A stretch of 41,071 bases of DNA, from positions 1-41,071 of the forward strand of contig CAWBCI010000083.1 in assembly GCA_963787195.1 (NCBI GenBank). The letters are read 5' to 3'. Positions 34,493-41,071 of this stretch are shown here, one piece after another (positions within the stretch are counted from its first letter, which is position 1; every line of letters begins with the position of its first letter). The DNA comes from CAWBCI01 sp963787195 (GTDB lineage: Bacteria > Bacteroidota > Bacteroidia > Bacteroidales > JAGOPY01). The notes beneath the pieces were generated by a model, which ran no database searches, was not told where the DNA came from, and saw only the letters and a list, made by a program, of their open reading frames with translations. The translations under genes were made by a program, and so were the position numbers.

Positions 34493-35647
34493 TTAGGTGA
34501 TTATTTTCCGGGTTATATCTTTGGGAAGACGGGCAAGCAATTCATAATTCAACTGATCGCTGATTTCACTAAAGGAGGAAACTGATATTTCAAGTAAACC
34601 CTGTTTTCCTATGATGACCACTTCATCCCCGGGTTTTGCTTCAGGCACGTGACTGATATCTGCTATCAGCATGTTCATATTGACCATACCGATCACCCCC
34701 ACTTGCTGCCCGCCAATCAGCACCCTGCCCTGATTGCTGAGAGAACGGCTGAAACCATTGGCATAGCCCACCGGAATTACCGCAATCCGTCTGTCGCTCT
34801 GGGCCAGGTAAGTTGTACCATAACTCACGAATTCCCCTTCACTCACATCTTTTATGCTCATAATCCGGCTTTTCCACGACATAATTCTTTGCAAAGGATC
34901 ATTGTGGTTTTTGGTCCTTTGTACATAATGGAGATAAGTCTCTTTAGTCGGCCAGAATCCATACTGGGCTATGCCGATGCGGACCATGTCCATGCGCGTG
35001 GAAGGATATACCAGGGCAGCCGCCGAAGAAGCTGTATGCCTTAGTTCCGGAACTATTTCCTGGGCTTCCAGCCATTTGCTGTAACGTTTATATCTGCGGA
35101 TCTGGTTCTGGATCCTGTAATAATTTGCAATACTTTCAGCTCCGGCATAATGAGTACATATTCCGGTAACATTGAATGAAGATGCATTTTTATGGATAAA
35201 ATCAACTGCTTTCCGGAGCGCCTTTTTATCCAGTCCGGTCCTGTTCATTCCGGTTTCCAGTTCAAGGTGGATGCGGGCGGGGATGCCAGTCCGCTTTGAA
35301 GCTTCAGCAGCTTTTTCAAGACGGCCCAAATCAAAAATATAGAATTCAACTTTATTCTGTAAAGCCCATTCAATTTCATCATCATAAATCCAACCCATGA
35401 TCATTACGCGGCTTTCTTCGGATTTAACCTTGCAAACCGCTGCGGCTTCTCCCGAACTGAAGACTGAAAAATGGTTCAGGCCTTCATCTTCGGCCATCGG
35501 AACGAAATAGTCAATCCCGTGGCCATAAGCATTAGCCTTTACCACCGAGGATATTATTACATTTCTTCCTATATAGGACCTTAAAAACTCAATATTGTTC
35601 TTCAGGGCCTGCTGATCCAGTATCAGTCTGGAAGTTGATTCTATCAT
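34493..35647 (-). CDS. Alanine-racemase-like PLP enzyme with altered active-site motifs
   Basis: A 384-residue PLP enzyme of the alanine racemase fold. Lys37 in VVKANAYGHG is the PLP lysine, the Arg that contacts the PLP ring is in DMVRIGIAQYG, and the second catalytic base Tyr is in VSYGTTY. Two motifs differ from typical Alr: the carbamylated-lysine motif (usually KxDTGMGRLG) reads ELETGMNRTGL with Glu in place of Lys, and the CMD motif near the active site reads VNMNML. These may shift substrate range away from alanine (inference). It overlaps the M20 amidohydrolase by 4 nt (ATGA). It could still be the cell's alanine racemase, although many Bacteroidota carry one fused to MurF. Confidence 0.88.
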   Translation of the reverse strand: MIESTSRLILDQQALKNNIEFLRSYIGRNVIISSVVKANAYGHGIDYFVPMAEDEGLNHFSVFSSGEAAAVCKVKSEESRVMIMGWIYDDEIEWALQNKVEFYIFDLGRLEKAAEASKRTGIPARIHLELETGMNRTGLDKKALRKAVDFIHKNASSFNVTGICTHYAGAESIANYYRIQNQIRRYKRYSKWLEAQEIVPELRHTASSAAALVYPSTRMDMVRIGIAQYGFWPTKETYLHYVQRTKNHNDPLQRIMSWKSRIMSIKDVSEGEFVSYGTTYLAQSDRRIAVIPVGYANGFSRSLSNQGRVLIGGQQVGVIGMVNMNMLIADISHVPEAKPGDEVVIIGKQGLLEISVSSFSEISDQLNYELLARLPKDITRKIIT

Positions 35648-36801
35648 GAGGTTTTAAGGATTTTTTCAGCTATTTTATAAAATGTAAAGGATCCTCTTTC
35701 TATGATTTCATCCGGGAAATCATAGTCAGGATTATGCAGGGCAGGGCAATCCTTTCCCGAACCAAGACCAAACAAGGCTCCTGTATAATTCCGTGTAAAA
35801 TGGCCGAAATCTTCCGACCACCTGAATGGCTTTTCCAGCCATTCATACTCCCAATCTTCTTCATCGCATATATTGGCAATGCTCTCTGAGCTGACTGTGT
35901 CACAAACAGTGGAGGGAAATTCTTCATGGAATGAAATACTTGCCTCCAGGCCTTCTTCGGCAGAGATCCGCCTTGCTATCTTCACAGCATCCGCCTTCAG
36001 TTTTTCCATATCTCCCTGCCGGAAAGCCCGCAGGGTAGCCCTCAGTTCAGCATCTCCGGGAGAAGTGCCGTAAGCTATTTCTCCTATTAAAGCATGTATG
36101 ATAGTGATAAGGGTAAAATCCCTGAAATTCCCCAGGATTTGCTGGTAATCAGCAAATGACTGTATGATGCGCGATACAGCTATAGCCGGATTGATCCCTT
36201 TTTCGGGTTCAGCCGCGTGGGATGATTTCCCTTTCAAGAGGATTTCAAGCCCGGTGGATGCCGATGCAAAAATAGTTTTGGCCAGGACAATTCGTCTGGC
36301 GGGATATCCCGGAAGATTGTGCAGGGCGAAAACATAATCGGGTTTGATATCCTGAAATTTTGGATCCAGGATTACTTTGGCAGCACCTTCACCGGTTTCT
36401 TCAGCCGCTTGAAATAATAATACAACTTTCCCTGAGTCCGGCCTCTTTTTTCTGAGAAGAGTTGCCAAACCAAGCATAATAGTCATATGACCATCATGAC
36501 CGCAGAGGTGTCCTGTGTTTTTGTTTTTTGAACGATAGGGTAGGGTAGAAATTTCAGGTATGGGCAATGCATCCAGTTCACAACGAAACAAAACAATGGG
36601 TCCCTCAGATTTTCCATTATAGATGGCTGCAAGGCCATTCCCGCCAATATTTTCTATGATCTGATCCGGGCCTGTTTTTTCCAGATGGGTCCTGACTTTT
36701 CCGGATGTCTGAATTTCAAAACCCGAGACTTCCGGATGCCGGTGGATGTCTTGCCTGAATGAGATCAGTTCCTGCAATTGCTGCCTGCTGAAATTTTTCA
36801 A
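35644..36801 (-). CDS. M20D-type amidohydrolase (N-acyl-L-amino acid deacylase-like)
   Basis: A 385-residue metallo-amidohydrolase. It has the opening motif RQDIHRHPEVSG, metal ligands in LCGHDGH (Cys100, His102), the catalytic pair in AAEETGEG (Glu134/135), a His in ALHNLPG and the C-terminal CPALHNPDYDF ligand region. The CGHDxH motif marks the M20D subfamily, which deacylates N-acyl amino acids (aminoacylase, hippuricase, N-acetyl-diaminopimelate deacetylase). The start codon is TTG at 36801, 10 nt after the GNAT stop; no ATG lies near. It overlaps the racemase start by 4 nt. The pairing with racemases suggests deacylation linked to amino acid racemisation. Confidence 0.9.
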   Translation of the reverse strand: MKNFSRQQLQELISFRQDIHRHPEVSGFEIQTSGKVRTHLEKTGPDQIIENIGGNGLAAIYNGKSEGPIVLFRCELDALPIPEISTLPYRSKNKNTGHLCGHDGHMTIMLGLATLLRKKRPDSGKVVLLFQAAEETGEGAAKVILDPKFQDIKPDYVFALHNLPGYPARRIVLAKTIFASASTGLEILLKGKSSHAAEPEKGINPAIAVSRIIQSFADYQQILGNFRDFTLITIIHALIGEIAYGTSPGDAELRATLRAFRQGDMEKLKADAVKIARRISAEEGLEASISFHEEFPSTVCDTVSSESIANICDEEDWEYEWLEKPFRWSEDFGHFTRNYTGALFGLGSGKDCPALHNPDYDFPDEIIERGSFTFYKIAEKILKTS

Positions 36802-36811
36802 GTCTTGAAAA

Positions 36812-37255
36812 TTATGCTGGTTTCATCAGCCTCATTTCGAGGTATTTATTTTTGAACTTGTATTTTTCATAAAGAAAACGTGCCGGATTATCAGGCTCCA
36901 CATGCAATGCGATATTTCCTTTCGACATTTTAATGGCTTCCTCCATGAGTAATTTTCCAATGCCTTTACCCCTGTGATCCTTGTGCACAGCAATATAAAC
37001 CAGGATATTCTCCGGAATGTATCCTTCCATACCCGTACGGTTCATAACCACTGCTCCTACAATTTCATCATTTTCATGAGCAGTCAGAAGAAATCCCCCT
37101 GCCATGGGATAGGAGTTTAAGGCATATTCAATTGAATTCCGGATGGAAGTTTTCGAATCGCCATACTGTTCCAGGTGAGTATACAAGAAGTCTACAATTT
37201 GTGTCCGTTCCAATGTCGAAACAGTGTCGCTTGTCGAATAATATTTGATTTTCAT
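36812..37255 (-). CDS. GNAT family N-acetyltransferase
   Basis: A 147-residue acetyl-CoA-dependent acetyltransferase. Motif A, HKDHRGKGIGKLL (residues 91-103), has the acetyl-CoA loop R-x-G-x-G, and EPDNPARFLYEKYKF is the typical motif B region. The length fits a single GNAT domain. It is the first gene of the four-gene operon. The acceptor may be an amino acid, which would complement the downstream amidohydrolase, but GNAT specificity is not predictable from sequence and this is inference. Confidence 0.88.
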   Translation of the reverse strand: MKIKYYSTSDTVSTLERTQIVDFLYTHLEQYGDSKTSIRNSIEYALNSYPMAGGFLLTAHENDEIVGAVVMNRTGMEGYIPENILVYIAVHKDHRGKGIGKLLMEEAIKMSKGNIALHVEPDNPARFLYEKYKFKNKYLEMRLMKPA

Positions 37256-37637
37256 AAAAATTAAGGTGTTAATAAAACATAATTCAGTCCGATAAGTTTG
37301 ATTTCACGCATGTATGAAAGTTCAATACGGAAACAGGACTATGTCAATCGGGTTCATAATTTAATAATCGGATTTGATTTGGGATATTGAATGATTCTAT
37401 AGAAACAAAAACAGGATTCTTATAGATACAAATTTACTCTGAGCTAAGTAATTCCAATTTTACTTAGATTTAAATGATTAGAATACAGATAATAAAAATT
37501 TGTATAATGCTTTTTAAAGATCATTTATAATAAGTATTAGTTTCTATGCAAACAAAAGTACAAAAATTTCTTCAGATCCCACTCATCAGAGGGGGATAAA
37601 TGCAGATGGGTGCATTCCTAAGACTATAAAATGTTTT
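37256..37637. other. Intergenic region between the MarR gene and the GNAT-racemase operon
   Basis: AT-rich, with no gene seen. An exact minus-strand -7 box TACTTTTG lies at 37553-37560, about 290 nt before the GNAT start, which would imply a long leader. A short imperfect inverted repeat (tgcagatgggtgca, 37600-37613) may be part of the MarR gene's terminator or an operator. Confidence 0.4.
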
Positions 37638-38123
37638 TCAATCTTCAGGCTGAGCAATGGCATCTTCACTGGTAATGAGTGGAGATGCCTGGATATTTTC
37701 TATTTCCAGGGCCTTTATCAGGATATTCAATGTATGATCAATTTCGGACAGACTGTCTTCCGGCAAATTCTGTAGTTTCCGGGACAGCCGTTCATGTAAA
37801 AGCTGCGGTGACTTCTTCAGCAAAGTAGCCCCACCAGCCGTAAGAGAGATAAGGATCACCCTTTTGTCGCTCTGGTGCGGCAGGCGGGCTACCAGGCCCC
37901 TGGCTTCAAGGCGATGGATTATGCCGGTGACGGTGCTCGAATTGAGGTTCAGGTAAAGGGCGATTTGCCTGTGAGAAGCCCTGAAATCCGCCTGGGTTGA
38001 GAGGTAACTGAGACAGAGTAATTGCGGGATACTCACTCCATATTCTTTCTCTATTTTCTTGGATTCGAGATTTATAGCCCTGACTATCTTGCGGATATTG
38101 ATGAGGATACTGGTATACTCCAT
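37638..38123 (-). CDS. MarR family transcriptional regulator
   Basis: A 161-residue winged-helix regulator. The DNA-binding core is at about residues 35-105 (FRASHRQIALYLNLNSSTVT, then IIHRLEARGLVARLPH and SDKRVILISLT with the wing). Dimerisation helices frame it. It lies upstream of, and on the same strand as, the GNAT-M20-racemase operon, with a 382-nt gap, and diverges from the PD40 lipoprotein. It probably controls one of these or itself. The effector is unknown. Confidence 0.92.
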   Translation of the reverse strand: MEYTSILINIRKIVRAINLESKKIEKEYGVSIPQLLCLSYLSTQADFRASHRQIALYLNLNSSTVTGIIHRLEARGLVARLPHQSDKRVILISLTAGGATLLKKSPQLLHERLSRKLQNLPEDSLSEIDHTLNILIKALEIENIQASPLITSEDAIAQPED

Positions 38124-38143
38124 GAGATTTCCTTATTTTTTTA

Positions 38144-38171
38144 CGAAGATAATTAAGATTGAAAAGTTCAA
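38144..38171 (-). promoter_or_regulatory. Candidate promoter of the MarR gene
   Basis: Minus strand TTG (38171-38169), a 17-nt spacer, then TATCTTCG (38151-38144), one base off the -7 consensus, 20 nt before the ATG at 38123. Confidence 0.35.
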
Positions 38172-38278
38172 CCGGGCTGGTCTACCACTCTGATTATTAA
38201 TTGCTGCATGCCATCCGGAAAGTGGAAAGAGCCTGATGTCCTCTTTTCCTTATATTTATCTTAATTAAAATTATCATT

Positions 38279-39281
38279 ATGAAAAATATACACTTTTTCC
38301 TATCCTTATTGCTCCTGTTCATAGCATGCACAAACTCTTCCAATCCGGTCCCCAAAAATAGTTTCCCTTTCAGGTCCTTATTTGGGGCAATCTGCACCTG
38401 AAAAGCTTCCTCTTCGCCGGAATTGTTTCCAATGGTATGAACAACAGGGATATTACAATCAGTCCTGACGCTAAAGAATTATATTTCTGCAGTTCCCTGG
38501 GGAATTCAGATTTCAACACGATTATTTATATGAAGGAAATGAATGGAAAATGGTCAGATCCTGAAATAGCTGATTTTGCCAGCGATCCCCACTTTAAGTT
38601 TTATGGACCATCATTTTCACCCGATGGGGAAAAATTATTCTTCGTCACAAATATGCCCGTTGATTCCGGGGCTCCTGTAAATGAGGATGTTTGGGTGATG
38701 GAAAGATCAGGAGACACGTGGGACAAGCCCTATAATATCGGTGCTCCGGTGAATTCGGATGCTCCGGAATTCTTCCCGTCTGTCACAAAAAATGGCACTC
38801 TCTTCATTTTACCCGGGACGATAATGAAAGCGGAGTCAGTAAAATTTATTTTTCCCGGTTCAGGGACGGAAAATATGAAGTTCCGATGGGAGGGAGCCCC
38901 TCAGATCGATGCGGGTATCAGCCGCTTCAACGCATTCATCGCTCCGGATGAAACTTATTGCATAGTCCCCGTTTACGGCTTACCCGATTCATACGGAGGA
39001 ACCGACTATTATATAAGCTATCAACGTAAAGACGGAAGCTGGACAGAAGCTATTAACTCGGACCAAACATTAATTCCAAAAGCCGGCAGGAATATTCGCC
39101 TTTTGTAAGTCCTGATGGAAAATACTTCTTCTTCATGTCTTCACACTTTAACCAGGCTTCTCTTTTCCATGGAAAGGCCGATTACCATACGTTACAAGAG
39201 GCTTTTCTGAAGCCGGAAAATGGTTTTACGGATATTTATTGGATAGATGCTTCCTTTATCGAAAAGCTCAGGCCCGAATAA
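38279..39281 (+). CDS. PD40/TolB-like beta-propeller lipoprotein (three frameshifts)
   Basis: The gene is assembled from three frames. The ATG at 38279 starts a lipoprotein signal (MKNIHFFLSLLLLFIACTN; Cys17). One-base insertions near 38371-38373 and 38406 give NSFPF-GPYLGQSAPEK, then FLFAGIVSNGMNNRDITISP. The main open piece (38437-39108) has the propeller motifs SPDAKELYFCS, FSPDGEKLFFVTN and APDETYCIVPV. A third shift near 39080-39090 restores QEYSPFVSPDGKYFFFMSS and ends at the TAA at 39279-39281. The repeats are WD40-like PD40 blades, found in surface or periplasmic proteins that bind polymers or partner proteins; there is no catalytic domain. Function unknown. Confidence 0.72.
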
Positions 39282-39313
39282 TTTGTCATGCTGCTTTTAA
39301 CCACTTAGTTTGC

Positions 39314-39338
39314 CCTGCATTCAGCCACGCAGTGCAGG
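39314..39338 (+). terminator. Possible stem-loop after the PD40 lipoprotein gene
   Basis: cctgca (39314-39319) pairs with tgcagg (39333-39338) across a 13-nt loop. No T-run follows, so termination is weakly supported. Confidence 0.22.
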
Positions 39339-39369
39339 CTGAGAAAACTAAATATTGAACTTATTGTAA

Positions 39370-39377
39370 TACTTTTG
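39370..39377 (+). promoter_or_regulatory. -7 box of the MscS gene
   Basis: TACTTTTG, an exact TAnnTTTG match, 34 nt before the ATG at 39412. The nearest TTG is only 12 nt upstream. Confidence 0.38.
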
Positions 39378-39411
39378 TGTTTCATCTCAGGCCAACATTT
39401 ATTTTCTTATT

Positions 39412-41052
39412 ATGAAGAAATTCTATAATATTATCCTTTTTGGCTTAATCATTTCAAATCCGGTAATTATCAGGTCACAGTCTTCTGAGATCAAATCCCC
39501 GGAAAAACTTAAGCTTTCAGCCTCGGTTGAAGCCCCTGTCATATACAATGAAGATACACTCTTTTATCTTCACCAGAGCCTGGGGTCTTTTTCAGCTTCC
39601 GAAAGAGCTGCCGCCATTACAAAAAGGCTCGAAAGCATTGTTAAAGACCTTTCATTCAGCCCTGATTCAATTGCTTCTTCCAATTCTGAAAATGTATTTT
39701 ATATCACTTATAAGGACCAGGTCATTCTCGCAATCAGCCCGGCCGATACGATTGGTACCAATATGCCCCAGGCGCAGCTGGCTTCTGAAACAGTCAAAAT
39801 ACTTCAGAATGAACTTAGCACCCACAATAAAAGTTTTAATATCCGCCGTATTATAAAGGAAATTCTGCTCAGCTTACTTGTAATTCTGATATTTGGAGCC
39901 ATAGTTAAAACGCTGAATGTTTTATTTGCCAGATTCTTAAAGTTTGTTGAAAAAAAGAGGGATAAACTCTTCAAAAGTCTGCAGTTTAAAAATTATGAAT
40001 TTCTTACTAAAGACAGGCAATACGCCATTTCCCTGGCTGCCTTACGGATTCTCAAGATAGCCCTGATCGTGCTCACTTTCCTGATAGCCCTTCCGGTTAT
40101 CTTTATTATTTTTCCCGCTACAGAGGGAATTACAAGGAAGATAGTATCCATGATATGGGGGCCTTTCAAGGGTATCCTGCTCAATATTGCCAATTTTCTC
40201 CCCAATCTTATATCCATTGGCCTCATTTATTTTGTAACGCGTTACCTGATTAAATTTTTAAAGTTCCTTGCCGGTGAAATTGATCGGGGCCAACTCGTTC
40301 TTCCGGGCTTTTATTCCGACTGGGCAAAGCCCACATTCAAGGTCATCAGCTTCATCCTCTATGCTTTCATGTTCGTGGTGATCTTTCCTTATCTTCCCGG
40401 ATCAGATTCGCCGATATTCAGAGGTGTTTCGGTATTTCTGGGACTTGTTGATATCCCTGGGTTCCACCTCTGCCGTGGGCAATACCGTCGCCGGACTTGT
40501 GATAACATATATGAGGCCCTTTAAGATAGGCGACAGGATAAAGATCGACGATATAGTCGGTGAGGTGGTGGAGAAGACCTTGCTTGTTACCCGGATCAGG
40601 ACTATCAAGAATGAGGATGTAACTATGCCGAATGCGAAGATTCTTACCGGTTATACAGTGAATTACAGCACTCCGACTCCGATAATGTGGGACTGATCAT
40701 ACATACTACAGTGAGCATAGGCTATAATGCTCCCTGGAGAAGAGTCCATGAACTGCTTCTGAATGCAGCTGAAAAGACGAAAGATGTCATAAAGGAACCG
40801 AAACCCTTTGTCCTGCAAACCAGTCTCGATGATTTTTATATCAGTTACCAGATCAATGCCTATATTAAAAATGCCCGGCAGATTATCCAGATTAAATCAG
40901 ATCTTCATCAGAATATCCAGGATGCTTTTAATAAGGCTGGAATAGAGATTATGTCACCCCATTACCGGGCGGAAAGGGATGGAAACAATTCTACCATTGC
41001 TGCTGTTGATCCTCCCGGAAAAGAAGATAAACCAACTGATTTACATGAATAA
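39412..41052 (+). CDS. MscS family mechanosensitive ion channel (two frameshifts)
   Basis: A small-conductance mechanosensitive channel that releases solutes on osmotic downshock. A signal-like N-terminus (MKKFYNIILFGLIISNPVII) is followed by an extra N-terminal domain, then at least four membrane segments (about residues 145-345). The pore helix and the MscS beta-domain (SLGSTSAVGNTVAGLVITY, then MRPFKIGDRIKIDDIVGEVVE) lie in a second frame. The C-terminal domain (VGLIIHTTVSIGYNAPWRRV) is in a third. An extra base near 40443 and a missing base near 40670 account for both breaks, and the joined protein of about 547 residues is continuous with the family. The channel is probably functional with sequencing indels. 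It ends at 41052, just before the window end. Confidence 0.82.
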
Positions 41053-41071
41053 TAATCGAAAAATTCAGAAT

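Overview
The window looks like a chromosomal segment of an uncultured member of the Bacteroidota, probably a Bacteroidales- or Cytophaga-like relative. The evidence is two TonB-dependent outer-membrane receptors with carboxypeptidase-regulatory N-terminal domains, a type IX secretion (T9SS) C-terminal sorting domain, a LytTR regulator with a LytS-like histidine kinase, an absence of clear Shine-Dalgarno sites, and -7 promoter boxes of the Bacteroidota form TAnnTTTG upstream of many genes. I saw no rRNA, tRNA, prophage or CRISPR array.

Layout. 1-4300: a minus-strand operon of a DUF1214 protein, a sulfotransferase and a short-chain dehydrogenase (SDR, cut by the window start), with a divergent second SDR; probably modification of a lipid or other hydrophobic alcohol. 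4460-10480: a TonB-linked outer-membrane protein, a secreted endonuclease I, and a broken secreted FN3/lamin-tail protein. 10481-12310: a repeat island with two about 730-bp direct copies of a decayed IS200/REP-type transposase remnant bordered by REP-like hairpins. 12311-16591: an M16 zinc protease, then a small GIY-YIG nuclease gene between two nested-hairpin repeat elements. 16592-20284: histidine kinase, LytTR regulator and a lipoprotein made of four carbohydrate-binding-like repeats, plus a small secreted protein. 20514-26249: a TonB-dependent receptor followed by a T9SS-exported beta-helix-like protein with a recent internal duplication. 26250-28430: an AAA ATPase/DUF4143 gene between two copies of a dispersed repeat that end in heptanucleotide arrays. 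28244-33170: phosphatidylserine decarboxylase, DUF423 protein, a TetR-SDR pair and a long-chain acyl-CoA ligase. 33407-38123: a GNAT - M20 amidohydrolase - alanine-racemase-like - ornithine-racemase-like operon downstream of a MarR regulator. 38279-41052: a PD40 beta-propeller lipoprotein and an MscS-type channel.

How the genes may work together. The clearest pathway-like unit is 33407-37255: two PLP fold-type III racemases, an N-acyl amino acid amidohydrolase and an acetyltransferase in one tightly packed operon, which reads as a dedicated D-amino-acid or N-acyl-amino-acid pathway. Lipid metabolism is a second theme (three SDRs, sulfotransferase, acyl-CoA ligase, phosphatidylserine decarboxylase).

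Caution on sequence quality. Six genes carry about fifteen apparent single-base frameshifts, nearly all insertions, while the sequence on both sides stays recognisable as the same protein. Other long genes are intact. Residual sequencing or assembly indels explain this more simply than mass gene decay. I annotate these genes across the frameshifts as single genes.
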